Assembly (NCBI GenBank): GCA_030248195.1
Contig: JASAND010028104.1
Span: 41,655 to 105,654, forward strand
Direction of reading: 5' to 3'
Length of the DNA: 64,000 bases
Source: Trissonchulus latispiculum
Lineage: Eukaryota > Nematoda > Enoplea > Enoplida > Ironidae
Under the pieces are notes generated by a model that was given only the letters and a program-made list of their open reading frames with translations, ran no database searches and was not told the DNA's origin. Below are positions 1 through 10,246 of the stretch, piece by piece (the stretch's first letter is position 1; every line of letters begins with the position of its first letter). The position numbers and the translations under genes were made by a program.

Positions 1-608
1 CCTCAGGATATTGTGAGGTAGGGGGTTGATAGCGTAGTTGGGGTAACTGTTGTTGCATATGGGGTTCCGGGGCTGCGATTTGGATACCTTCGTACAAATG
101 TTGACCATAGGACCCCGGGTGGACAGGGTAATAGCATGGATCCCCTCGGTTCAAAAAATTTTGATTGACCAATTTTTCTGGGGAGGCCAAAGGTGGGTTT
201 TGGGAAGAAGGAGGGGGGACTTGTAAACGTGGAGGCGGAGGAGGCTGGGTATGATACAAAGGTGGAGCCGAGGGGCCCCCATGACAAATTGGGGTTTTTT
301 GAATTTGAACGTGGGAAGGGGCGGTCTGCTGATTTGGTAACAAATTTCCGTACTGGTCCCGGGGAAAGGTGATCCCACCGATGTGTGAAGGGCGGGGCAT
401 TTGAGTGGTTGACCCGTTTACGTACGTATTTTGGGAATTTTAAAAATTTTGAGAATTTTGAAAATTTTGAAAATTTTCCCCAGAATAAACGGGCTGGGGT
501 AGATACGTAGAAAGGGGGGGTATGGGGTCCCCTCCAGTTCGGACCATGACCACAGAATTTTGACTGTAGGCAGAATCATACACGGATCCTGCTTCGGAAT
601 CACCCGAA

Positions 609-1064
609 TTAGGGGGGTTGGCCACCCATAACTGAAATTTGGGCAGGTTGAAAAACCCCATGGTTTTGGGGGGGCGCCCCCCCCAGCTGCCTGTTCCGAA
701 GAAAAACCCACACCGTTACGAATATTAATAAAATTTTGGGATATTTTTGGCTGAGAATACGTATTTTCGGGGGTGCCGAAGATTTAGGGGGTGTTTCCCC
801 CGAACCCAACAAGGCAGAAACTACTTCTTTGGCTGCCTTGGCAGCATCAAACCGGGGAGAGATAAAATTGTCAAAATCACGTCGAAAATTTGAATTTTCT
901 GAATGTCGGGGGGTGGTGGGTTTTTCTACAGGCTGAGAAGTAATTTGTGAGGGTGCTGAAACTGGCCCTCCAAACGTTTTTACCCGGGTCTCCCTCTGAC
1001 TCTGTGTATAATTCTGCTCTAAATTTTGGGGAGGAACAGCACTTGTAGATTGGGAGGAACGCAA
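609..1064 (-). CDS. Low-complexity Gag continuation
   Basis: 151-codon open stretch on the same strand, downstream of the gag N-terminus. It is rich in Ser, Pro and Gln, with a more protein-like central part (HSENSNFRRDFDNF, FDAAKAAKEVVSALL). It could be a middle part of the same Gag after frame breaks. No recognisable domain was found. Confidence 0.3.
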   Translation of the reverse strand: MRSSQSTSAVPPQNLEQNYTQSQRETRVKTFGGPVSAPSQITSQPVEKPTTPRHSENSNFRRDFDNFISPRFDAAKAAKEVVSALLGSGETPPKSSAPPKIRILSQKYPKILLIFVTVWVFLRNRQLGGAPPQNHGVFQPAQISVMGGQPP

Positions 1065-1429
1065 ATTTGATAGGTGTAGCTCAGTGGGTCCCCCACAAGT
1101 GCAAAGTGTCAGTGCAAAGCACCAGAAAAATTGAGATTACTGCTGGAGGTCTTCCCTGCGGGGAAAATTTCTCCAGCAGTAAAATTGCGTCTGGTGCGAG
1201 GGGGGGGGTAGGAGGGCGGACACTCCCCCGAAAAATTGTAGGTGAGGGAACTGAATTTTGGGGGAGCCGATTTCCCAAATTTTCTGGTTGAGGGAGATCT
1301 TGATTTTGGGGGTGGGAGAGTTCCCCCTGCAATTGATCGAAATCAGGATTTGGGGGGAGGTGACGAAATTATAACCTGGGGGGGGTGCAGATTGAGGAAT
1401 CTGCAAACTAAAATGGGGTGGATTATTTG

Positions 1430-1870
1430 AAAAATTCTGGGAGAATTTGATGAATTTTGGGAGAGAGTCTGAAAATTTTGAGGGGGGTTCTAGAAATTTT
1501 GAGGGGGATTTATAAGATTTTGGGGGAGGTTCTGAGAATTTTGGGGGAGATATTCCAAGTTTTGGGGGGGATTTTGCAGATTTGGGGGGGATTTGGTCCC
1601 CCCAACACGTCCACTGAGGTACACCTAGGCACACCCAAAACATTATCCAACCCCTTAACAGCCCCCAAAGTTCGGGGGAGGTGAGAAAATTTTGGGGGAG
1701 GTGAGAAAATTTTGGGGGAGATCGTTGGAATTCTGGGGGGGATTCTGGGAATTTTGGGAAAAATTTTGAAAATTTTGGGGGAGACTCCGTCCCCCCACCT
1801 CCCCTACTGACAACCGTGCAGATACCCCAGCGCCCCCAGAAATTTGGGGGGGGGGGGTTGAACCCCCCAA
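1430..1870. repeat. G-run word array (aaaattttgggggag)
   Basis: Degenerate repeats of a 15-18 base word combining a self-complementary AAAATTTT core with runs of five to nine G. Similar runs occur from 160 to 1400. The regularly spaced G runs could form G-quadruplexes on the plus strand (inference). Confidence 0.6.
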
Positions 1871-2038
1871 CTCCGTTCCCCCCAAATTTGTAGACCGGCG
1901 TTTTTGGAAAAATTGCTGATTCAAAAAGCTATCGGAATTTTCAGGTGCTTGCCCAGCAGGTGATTCCGAAAAAAGTCGGACAGTGCCGTCACGTAATTTT
2001 TTAAGGTTGCGAGTAAGTCGGGGGGAAGAATCAGACAT
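1655..2038 (-). CDS. Gag-like N-terminal ORF of LTR element
   Basis: 127 codons starting at the first ATG after the primer-binding motif. The first about 45 residues (MSDSSPRLTR..., RDGTVRLFSE, QAPENSDSFLN) are clearly related to the ORF at 29345, which starts in the same position behind another LTR. After that the protein turns into proline/serine-rich low complexity, because the DNA is a degenerate array of aaaattttgggggag-type words. No zinc knuckle or enzyme domain is visible here. I infer a Gag or leader protein from position only. Confidence 0.5.
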   Translation of the reverse strand: MSDSSPRLTRNLKKLRDGTVRLFSESPAGQAPENSDSFLNQQFFQKRRSTNLGGTELGGSTPPPQISGGAGVSARLSVGEVGGRSLPQNFQNFSQNSQNPPQNSNDLPQNFLTSPKIFSPPPNFGGC

Positions 2039-2053
2039 ATTTACTCAAAAGTT

Positions 2054-2063
2054 ACGGTCGCCA
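2054..2063 (-). promoter_or_regulatory. Putative primer-binding site
   Basis: Minus-strand TGGCGACCGT starts three bases after the LTR end. The same LTR-end + aac + TGGCGACCGT arrangement occurs at 29317-29330 beside a different LTR. The tRNA primer was not identified. Confidence 0.5.
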
Positions 2064-2066
2064 GTT

Positions 2067-2628
2067 TGTCGAATTTAGAAATTCTGTATATGATTTTAAT
2101 GTCAATAAAGCTTAGAGGTTCGTAGATGAGTGTGTAATATGTCTGATCGTTCCCTACTTAATCGCTAACCAACTGAACGTTGACGACAGAGCCCTAAACT
2201 AACTTTTGACACGAGTTTACTAAATTTAAACAAAAATGCCAAACATCGAAATTAACAAGATAGAAACCCAAACATTTTCTCAATAACACAAGAAAAATAA
2301 GGCAAGCACAAATTTAAATTCACAAAGTTTCAGTCAGAACACACAAACCAATCTTAAACCCAAAGGGGGAGTGAAAGTGGGGAGATGACCCTCAAACCAA
2401 ACCCAAGTTGAGCACCCACAGTAGTAGAAATATGCGTGAGCACCCGAACCACCAGTTGATAAGAAGTTTGAATCTAGACTGAATGAAGATGCGCTCAAAA
2501 TGAAAGAGAAAGTGAATTAGCTATGTACGGCTTTGGACCGTACACAACAGTAAAATTTAGATTGATTTTTCATAAAGTTAGCACCCACTTTTGAATATTT
2601 TAGGGTAAAATCAAGGAAATATTCTACA
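2067..2628 (-). repeat. LTR, proximal copy next to PBS and gag
   Basis: 562 bp unit with TG...CA ends on the minus strand, directly followed by aac and TGGCGACCGT. Only a few substitutions separate it from the distal copy, so the tandem arrangement is recent relative to decay of the host Maverick. Confidence 0.75.
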
Positions 2629-2636
2629 GATTAGTT

Positions 2637-3198
2637 TGTCGAATTCAGAAATTATGTATATGATTTTAATGTCAATAAAGCTTAGAGGTTCGTAGATGAG
2701 TGTGTAATATGTCTGATCGTTCCCTACTTAATCGCTAACCAACTGAACGTTGACGACAGAGCCCTAAACTAACTTTTGACACGAGTTTACTAAATTTAAA
2801 CAAAAATGCCAAACATCGAAATTAACAAGATAGAAACCCAAACATTTTCTCAATAACACAAGAAAAATAAGGCAAGCACAAATTTAAATTCACAAAGTTT
2901 CAGTCAGAACACACAAACAAACCTTAAACCCAAAGGGGGAGTGAAAGTGGGGAGATGACCCTCAAACCAAACCCAAGTTGAGCACCCACAGTAGTAGAAA
3001 TATGCGTGAGCACCCGAACCACCAGTTGATAAGAAGTTTGAATCTAGACTGAATGAAGATGCGCTCAAAATGAAAGAGAAAGTGAATTAGCTATGTACGG
3101 CGTTGGACCGTACACAACAGTAAAATTTAGATTGATTTTTCATAAAGTTAGCACCCACTTTTGAATATTTTAGGGTAAAATCAAGGAAATATTCTACA
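2637..3198 (-). repeat. LTR, distal tandem copy
   Basis: 562 bp, nearly identical to 2067-2628. On the minus strand it begins TGTAGAATATTT and ends TTCGACA, so it has the TG...CA ends of an LTR. It is separated from the next copy by 8 bp (minus strand aactaatc), whose first three bases equal the aac that follows the other LTR. Confidence 0.75.
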
Positions 3199-3689
3199 CC
3201 GGTTTTGTATAGTTTACTAAGCATAGCAGATATAAAAGCCAAGGATAATGGGTATGTCACGTTATAAGTCACGGGAAGTGCAGAAGGTTTCTCAGAAAGT
3301 TGGATATTTTGTCTCGAAAGTTTCTGATTTGTCTCAGAAAATGTCTCAGAAAGCTAGCGTTTGTCTCGCAAGTTTGACTCGAAAGTTTGACAAATTTTCT
3401 CGAAAGTTTAACAAAATGTCTCGAAAGTTTGACGAAATGACTCGAAAATATTTCAAACTTTCGAGACAAATTTTAATCTTCCGAGAAAAGTTCTGAGACT
3501 TTTACCAACTTTCGAGACATTTTATACAAACTTCGAGACAATTCTTAACTTTAGATACATTTTTCAACTTTCGAGATACTTGCAAAGTTTCGAGCCATTC
3601 CTAGCTTTCGAGACATTTTTGCAAACTTTCGAGACTTTGCAACCTTTTGGGACATTCGTTAAGTTTTGAGACTAAAATGGGTTCGTCAT

Positions 3690-4050
3690 ATTTAGCTGTC
3701 GGAGGAATGTAGTCCTAGTCCGCCGGACTAACAGGTATTAGTCTCGGACATGTCCGAGACAATGGTTTTTGCTTGTCTCAGACATGTAAGAGACTAATTT
3801 TAGTCTGGACAAAATCCTCCTAATCTAGTCTGGCAAACGAATTCAGTTTAAGACATGTCGGAGACTAATTTATTTTTGTCTGAGACAAATTATTTTTAGT
3901 CTAAGACATGTCCGAAACTAATATTTTGCGTGTACGCACTATTTTTCAAAGAATACTGTCCAGACTTATTAGTCTGAACAGGTGCAGCTGTTAATAATAA
4001 TTAATAGGGACTAAATTTACTTTTGTACTACACTTAAAGGTTAGTCCGAA
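3690..4050. repeat. Word array with GTCTGAGACATGTCCGAGAC core
   Basis: About 360 bp of degenerate palindromic words (gtctcggacatgtccgagac, agtctgagacaa, agtctgaacag). It lies inside the 4.2 kb DNA transposon next to the tctcgaaag array and uses a different word. Function is unknown. Confidence 0.55.
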
Positions 4051-4061
4051 CAATAGTCAGG

Positions 4062-4278
4062 ACCATACGTGTGCTGGGGGAGGGTTTGCCCTCCCCAGAC
4101 CAGGAGCTCACCCCCCCCCCTCCCCAGAGGGGTCCCTCACACCCCTCCCAGAATCCGGTTTTTTCCGGTTTTTTGCCGGTATTTTGGCCAAAACCGGCAA
4201 AAATTCTGTACTTCGGTGGCCGATGGCCGCCGGTTCACCCGCCCCCCCCCGAAACTTTCCCTCCTGCACATGTCTGGT
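4062..4278. mobile_element. MITE family A, copy 1 (4 bp TSD CAGG)
   Basis: Terminal inverted repeats ACCATACGTGTGC and GCACATGTCTGGT, flanked by CAGG on both sides (4058-4061, 4279-4282). The interior is G/C-run rich with a palindromic ccggtttttt patch. Related copies are at 24764-24969 and 58627-58702. Confidence 0.75.
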
Positions 4279-4469
4279 CAGGACTAAGTTGAAAATTATT
4301 AATTTGTAAGTATGGCGGCTAGCTTTAGTTTGCTATAAGCCTTTCTGGGAGAAGTGCGTCAGTCAGGGCGTAAGTGTGTTGGGTTAGGAACCCCTCCCTC
4401 CAAATGGGCAGTTTATTGTAATTTGTCTGCATATTTGTAGTTTGCGCATCAGCTTCACTATAAGTAGGT

Positions 4470-4620
4470 AGGTAGGCCGGGCCGGATCGGGCCGGTCGGA
4501 CCTGCTTTCCAATCAGGGCCGGGCCTGAGAAAAAATTAATGAGGGCCGGACCGGGCCGCGCAGCTCCCAACGGAAAAAAGCCCGGCCCGTCCCGGCCCTG
4601 TCCGGCCCTGCAAAGCCCTA
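4470..4620. repeat. GGGCCGG/CCCGGCC word array 1
   Basis: GC-rich patch of gggccggaccgggccgg-type words in AT-rich surroundings. Similar words recur at 5780-5910, and a cggccggtcgg array is at 5590-5680. Long ORFs here are artefacts of the repeat. Confidence 0.5.
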
Positions 4621-5589
4621 ACGTTTATTACATGTAGTTTATCTATTGATATACATTTTTCAATTCTAATAATTGTCTTTGCCTTCCTGAATTCAAATAT
4701 TCTTGGTTTCTTTATCAATGCCTATTAGCTGATATTCGTTGCTTTAAGCTAGAGATTTGGCCGAAAAACAGTTTTGGCAAAACTGCGATTATTTTGTTTT
4801 GAACATCGATTTCTCGAAAACTACGCAATGGATTTGCCTGTTTTTTCGCTGGATGAAAATTCGTACTATTGCTGAGGGACATTTTTCTTGGTTTGAGCTA
4901 AACATCTCCAGTTGCGAGAAAAATGAACACAAAGTTGCGAAATTTCGTGTCACCGCACGTTTGCCGGATTGTGTGGAGTATTGAGGCTTGTTGAGCCAAA
5001 TCCAAACAATGTCCCGCGGTTCATAGGTCCTTCATATTATGGCACAAGATTACATTTTGGCCAATTCCACAGTTTTGAAAAATCGATGTTCTAGGACTTT
5101 TTGTCAGTATTCAGCCTATCAGATGTCAGCATGTCAAAAAAATTTTGTTCGTTTTGTGCTAATTTTGCTAGTTTAGCTAGCTCATGCGAATGTACAGACT
5201 ATTAGCGCTATCCTTCCGTTTGTATCTGCAAAGTCCAATTTTTCGCACTCCGGTTGTATCGCGCAGAAGGTGGTTTATTTATTGTCATACATGGTAGCAA
5301 AGTACGAGTAATTTCTGCAAGATTTAAACACAGTGTATGGTATACAGCGAACAGGCAGAGACAATGTTTGAATGCATGTTTTGTTGAGTCATGGCCGAAA
5401 ACTTCAGGTTTCAAAAGCTGCACAGGACGCGACACTGGGGGGAATTGTTTCAGACTATTTGGATCAAACCTCATACTAGCTAGCTTTTCCAGCATCGAAC
5501 TTTTAGTTAAACTCGTACGTAGCCCTCCCGTTAATTTGGGAAATCGGTTCAATTGGCTGGCAAAAACTAGAAACATAGTCTTTTGGAGA

Positions 5590-5910
5590 GTTATTGACCG
5601 GCCGAGGAAAATCTGACCGGCCGGCGGCCGGTCGGCTGGTCGGCCGCCGGCCATCACCCGGCCGGGTCCGACGGCAGAATCAAAAAACCGTCCGAGTAAA
5701 ATATCCGGCCTGGCAACAACTACAACACCTGTCTGTTGCATGTGTTTTCTGAAGCATGCTGTTGATGGATGAGATCAGGGCCGACTTTTGAGGCACGACC
5801 CGGCCCGGACCAAATTCTAAGTTTGCCCGGCCCGGCCCTGTGACTAAAATTTCTGGCCCTGCTCCGGTCCGGCTCTGAGTGCCGTTTAGGTCTGCGCTAC
5901 CCGGGCCCTG
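5590..5910. repeat. CGGCCGG and CCCGGCCC word arrays 2 and 3
   Basis: Two adjacent GC patches: 5590-5680 (gaccggccggcggccggtcgg words) and 5780-5910 (cccggcccggac words), inside the 4.2 kb DNA transposon. The second matches the words at 4470-4620 in inverted orientation. No coding signal. Confidence 0.5.
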
Positions 5911-6999
5911 AAGACCCCTGTTTTTGAATAATATTTCTAACAAGTTCTACCGCACCGCACTCCCGTATTCTGAGAATCCAGGGTACTTACATGTCCTCTC
6001 AAATAATTCCATGGATGTATATCAGCATACGAACTGCATCAAACAAAAATACTTATTTTGGTTTAGTCTTTCAATCAACACATGTCATTTTGCGTTCCAA
6101 AAATTTATATATGTTGGTGGAAGTACACCCTTGCCCGCCACACTTCGAATTTAAATTGCGAAGTGTGCCGATTCATTGCAAAATAGCAGAACATGGCGGT
6201 AAACAATCTGGGGCATATGTGTGGCTGGCGAATACAGTGGGGGAGGGGGTTCGAAAATTTAGGAAGAGGTGTGATAAACATTTTCGTGGGGGTCAGCGAA
6301 AAATCGGTTTTTCGTACAAAAACTGAAAAATGTTCTCAATTTTCAGCTAGCTTGTGCTATTTTGAGCGTAATTCAGCAAATTTTAGCAATTTTTCGATTA
6401 TTTTCGGTAGTTTTTAAAAATTTCGGATTTTCGGCTAATCATTTTCTAAAATTTATGCAGGGGTTTGAAAACTTTTATGGGGGCGGGGGGGGGTTCGGCT
6501 CGGCGACCCCTCCATTTGAACGAATGGGTCCCCAAATCACCGCCAGCACACCTATGATTTGGAGGCGGGGGTTCTGCTTGAGAGGGGGGATGGTCCCCCC
6601 AAAAGTTACAAATTCTAATTACTCCATAGTTTTCAGTTTTTTTGCCATATTTGGCCGAGGATTTGCGGGGGTGGTGGGAAAGCTCTGGAAATCTCGGTAG
6701 GGGAGTCGCCGAAATTTAACGCTTTGGTGCCCCCCAAACACACCTCTGTCGCAGAACTTCTAAAGGTGCTTCGGAAAAGCTACTATTTAAGTCAAATCTT
6801 GGGGATGGATGTTTCGATGATTCTGTGACAGACAATGGCGACATAGCTATGATAGGGGAGGGCCCACCAGATTGACAAATTTTGGCGACCTCTCCTCCCC
6901 CAACATCGAAGGCGCTGACTTTGGGAATTGCTGTACATCTGACCAAATTTTTCCGAAAAGCTGAATTATCTCATTAATCTCAAAACGTATTGATATTTT
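5911..6999. other. Transposon interior without recognisable gene
   Basis: Short open frames only, with G-run segments (6235-6250, 6480-6490). No protein family was recognised in any frame. Confidence 0.5.
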
Positions 7000-7483
7000 G
7001 GAGGTATGTATTTTCCAAGCTTCGATGAATCTTTCAACATATTTGCCAGCTTTCGACGATACTTTTCATTCATTTTCAAACTTTCGAGACATGTGCCAAT
7101 TTTCGAGAGAATTTCTGAGACATTTGTAAACATCGAGACTTTTTCTAGTTTTCTGAGACATTCGCAAACTTTCGAGACATTTGTAGAATTTCGGGACTTC
7201 TAACTTTCGAGACATTCGACTTTCGAGACATTTGAGGACTTTCGAGACTATTATTTCGAGACATTATTTCACAATGTCTCGAAATATTTTAGGAAAGTCT
7301 CGAAACATTTTCCAAATGTCTCGAAATATTTTGAAAAAGTCTCGAAAGTTTGCGTTTATCTCAAAAATTTGTCTCGGAAATATGGAAAACTTTCTCGAAA
7401 TATTTCGAGACAAAAAACTAAGTTTCTGAGACACCTTCTGCACTTTCCGTGAGTTATAACGTGACATACCCATAATACGGACT

Positions 7484-7914
7484 TTTCAATGTAATTGACT
7501 GGTCAGAAATGAGACAGTCTACGCTTGACCACATGGAGTAGCCTAAGTTTTTGATTGGACCAGTTTTATCGATTTCAGTTAATTGTGCCCTATCCTTTTT
7601 AGCACTTGGGACCTAATAAATAAAAAACAAGAGGTCAGATCAATAAAAGTATCTGTTGTATCAATTTTAAATTCAATCTTGTTAAGATCTGAACGAGGAA
7701 GGGCTATAGTGCAGGGGACTTCAACCAATTGCGAGCTTACAACATCTTCATGAACAGGAACTGGAACATTCCATTCAAGCAGCTTATCCCCACATGTAGC
7801 CATTAGAAATTTGTTTTTTCGTACTTTTTTCTTAGTTTTATACCTTTTCTTAGCAGGTGCTTTATTCTTGGATGCTACTTTTATCTTGGGTTCGCTATAT
7901 TCCTTGCTTCGCAA
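7484..7914 (-). pseudogene. Major capsid protein, N-terminal part (left copy)
   Basis: The frame opens with a basic stretch (KKRYKTKKKVRKNK) and continues NKFLMATC.DKLLEWNVPVPVHEDVVSSQLVEVPC. It matches the start of the right copy at 22921 and the Maverick capsid family, related to C. elegans F54H12.2-type proteins. The frame stops after the equivalent of residue 110. The DNA transposon 3249-7472 interrupts the rest, and a short further piece (3199-3245) lies beyond it before the LTR element. Confidence 0.75.
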
Positions 7915-7974
7915 TTAATTTGCTTAAACTTTATTGGAAACATTTTCGTTTCTAAAACGATAATGTGACACTTT

Positions 7975-8308
7975 TAAGCTTTTAAAATAATTTCCACCAA
8001 CCCCATTTCTTCACTTGTTACTAACTAGCTCTGCAGGTCAGAAATAGATTTTATAGGTTCAATTTTATCGATTATACTTTGGCGAGTTGTGTGATAAACT
8101 AGCGTGCTGGGCTGGTATTCAGAACGAGCAATGCATATAGTGGCACATAGTTTCCATTGAAAATTTGCTCAATAAACTCTACCTGAATAATAAGCCATTC
8201 ATCAGTAGGTAGAACGACTCTTTGCAGTGCTATCTGACTTGCTTCCACAGGCGTAGCAAGCTGAATTTTAATATTATTAAGTGGTTTCACTATAGTTACA
8301 AATTCCAT
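7975..8308 (-). pseudogene. Conserved small ORF next to capsid gene (left copy)
   Basis: Begins MEFVTIVKPLNNIKIQLATP and follows the right-copy ORF at 22506 closely, including ASQIALQRVVLP and FNGNYVPL. A frameshift ends the open frame near 8099, but homologous DNA continues to about 7975. Function unknown. Confidence 0.65.
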
Positions 8309-8312
8309 TTTC

Positions 8313-8845
8313 TTAGTTAAACACATTACTTGGTTTTATAACCTTTACCAATTCCTTGTATGAGCGACGTAGTTGCTCTAGTGATTTAGCTCCAGTAATT
8401 ACACATTTTCCACCATAAAAACCTTAGCTACAAAAGCTACCCGCCTTTAGCTCCAGAGTAATTACAGGAAATGTTTATGGTGTAAAATTTAAAAATATAG
8501 TTGTGCCTCAAGTAGCTATATATCCAAGACTAATCGAGCTTTTGATCTATGTCACAAGTACCTACAATATTTTGTATTTTAATCTCCCATGGCTGCACAC
8601 TATATCCTAACCTAATCAAAAATTAGCACACTCTTAAGAGTTTCATATGTTTTATTAACAGTTGGTTATAGCTACCAATTGGCACCAAGACAGACAATAC
8701 GACCATTACTAAATATCTGACAAGTACAAGACAATTTCAATGTAGCAGCACTAAAGCGTTTTGGATTATATTTTACATAAGGTAAACTGTACAAATCTAT
8801 ATTACATTTAAAGTCAGTTGACACTATTACATTGACTATATTCAT
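8313..8845 (-). pseudogene. TBP-like protein (left copy, decayed)
   Basis: Homologous to the intact right-copy TBP-like gene. The first repeat is readable (NIVNVIVSTDF, KYNPKRFSAATL, CQIFSNGRIVC). It is then broken by several stops and shifts, but KIQNIVGTCDI and GKCVITGAKSLEQL of the second repeat are still visible in other frames. In the last motif this copy has GAK, the usual TBP residues, where the right copy has GNK. Confidence 0.8.
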
Positions 8846-9640
8846 TTTTAATACGTGTCATTGATTGTCCAAGTACATTTTCTCCAGGCCAGTCGTTTAT
8901 ATTTATAACCCTTTCGTCGTTAATGTCCAGCCCAATAGCCCAGTAATTATCATATCTAGAGGCTTCAGCCATGATACAATCCTTAGTCGCTATTAAAAAA
9001 TCCCGTAGTCGCCCACTTTGAGCAAACTTTGCTCGAAGTCCCGTAAGCATGAAATTTTCAGCAACAGCCATCCACTTATCGTTATCAAAATTCTCTTGGC
9101 AAGTTGTTTATAAAGGCGAGGTAACTTGGCTTTGATAATTTCGCGATAGGTATACAAATCATTAAAGTCAGTTGTAACAATTAAATTGACAATATTCCTT
9201 TCTAACACGTGTCAATAATTGTCCAAGGACATTTTCTTCAGGCCAGTCATATATATTTATAACCCTTTCGTCACTAATGTCTAGTCCAATCCCCCAATAG
9301 CTGTCATAGAGGCTTCAGCAATGATACAATCTTTAGTCTCTATAGTCTCTATCCAAAGATTTCATTGTCGTTCATTTTGAGCAAACTTCGCTCGCAAACC
9401 CATGAGCATGACATCTTCAGCAACAACCATCCACTTATCTTTATCGAAATTCTTGATTCTCTTGGCAAGTTGTTTGTGCGCGCGAGGCTTTTATAATCTC
9501 GCGATAGGTATACAAATCACTAAAGAACTTGGCTTTCTCACTTTGATAGTACTGTTCAACACAGTTGTATTCAACGCCTCCTAATGTAAAAGGCGTGATG
9601 TGAAAATTACTAAATGGTGACCAACCAGAATGAAACACAA
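8837..9640 (-). pseudogene. NADAR-domain protein with internal duplication (left copy)
   Basis: The N-terminal NADAR motifs are at 9638-9500 (FHSGWSPFSNF, GVEYNCVEQYYQSEKAKFF). The C-terminal half occurs twice: a decayed version at about 9190-9500 and a cleaner one at 8837-9071 (LTGLRAKFAQSGRL, AEASRYDNYWAIGLDI, WPGENVLGQS). Between them the start of the TBP-like frame (NIVNLIVTTDF) runs into NDLYTYREIIKAKLPRL, showing a tandem duplication of about 350 bp whose junction fuses TBP start to NADAR middle. Not functional as it stands. Confidence 0.75.
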
Positions 9641-9937
9641 AAGCTGTTCAAACTTGGGAGCACCTAGAGGTCGCTGTGGACTAAATTTAGCTTGCGTTAT
9701 GAAATATCTCACCAAGTCATACAAATTTGAACCAACTGTGTTGTCAGGGTAAATAACTCTACCATTGCTATCTGTACCTACATTAACATGCTGTAAGAGC
9801 AGAGACGCTTTATTGCGTTTAGGAAAAAGTAGAACCAAGCTAGGTTTTTCATCTTCAACTAACTTCACAACAGGTTGAATCGCCGCTGGTGCAGTCTTTA
9901 CTGGAGAGGAAGGATCAAGAGCTAATCGTTTAGCCAT
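9581..9937 (-). pseudogene. Conserved small Maverick ORF (left copy)
   Basis: Starts MAKRLALDPSSPVKT and continues VVKLVEDEKPSLVLLFPKR, HVNVGTDSNGRVIYPDN and DLVRYFITQAKFSPQRPLGA, as in the right copy (21028-21433). After KFEQLL the sequence jumps: about 200 bp present in the right copy is missing and NADAR sequence follows directly. Function not recognised. Confidence 0.65.
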
Positions 9938-9965
9938 TTTAGCATAACGTCAAGCAATGTATGTA

Positions 9966-10220
9966 CTAATTGAATCCTTTTAAGGATTCTCTGTTTAGTA
10001 GCAATTGATACTTTCTTATCAGCCAGAGAATATCCTGTTTGAAGTTTCTCAGCTTGGATATATCTGACTTCTGTAGCGCAAAATCACCATACAATGCATT
10101 GAATGCAATTTCTGCGAAAGCAGTAATTAGATCTTTACTGCAAGATGACACAGTTGCATCTACAACTGCTTGTGGTGCTGATTTCAAAAATGTTAAGGTA
10201 TGTATATACTTTTGAGCCAT
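9966..10220 (-). pseudogene. Small core-type protein (left copy)
   Basis: 84 codons matching 20756-21043: FLKSAPQAVVDATVSSCSK, LITAFAEIAFNALYGDFAL, SDISKLRNFKQDI. It shifts frame before the ADKKV motif and so has an aberrant C-terminus. It resembles the small protein encoded next to the ATPase in many animal Mavericks; a capsid-core role is inferred. Confidence 0.7.
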
Positions 10221-10246
10221 CCTTTGTTTTCAATTAAAAACATTGA

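Larger units (their letters stand above)
1..3198 (-). mobile_element. LTR retrotransposon, minus strand, cut by window start
   Basis: Reading the minus strand, two tandem LTRs (3198-2637 and 2628-2067) are followed by aac, a primer-binding-type motif TGGCGACCGT, and a gag-like ORF starting at 2038. The element continues past position 1, so pol is not visible. It lies inside the major capsid gene of the left Maverick copy: capsid sequence resumes at 3199 (ccggttttgtatag), which matches the right copy near 23370. LTR family is inferred from LTR, PBS and gag order; superfamily is unknown. Confidence 0.7.
3249..7472. mobile_element. PIF/Harbinger-like non-autonomous DNA transposon
   Basis: Ends are inverted repeats of about 50 bp (TGGGTATGTCACGTTATAA at the left, its complement at the right with few mismatches), flanked by TAA on both sides. 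Inside the TIRs, tctcgaaagttt-type words run to about 3680 and back from about 7000. The insertion splits capsid sequence: the right Maverick copy gives the uninterrupted site near 23325-23345. No transposase ORF is present. A TWA target duplication is typical of PIF/Harbinger; assignment is inferred from that alone. Confidence 0.7.

Noticed and set aside
3248..3496. Lys/Ser-rich open frames (SRKFDKFSRKF) at 3248-3496 and 7232-7473
   Set aside because: Produced by the tctcgaaagtttg word array in the TIRs; the same protein-like pattern appears on both strands.
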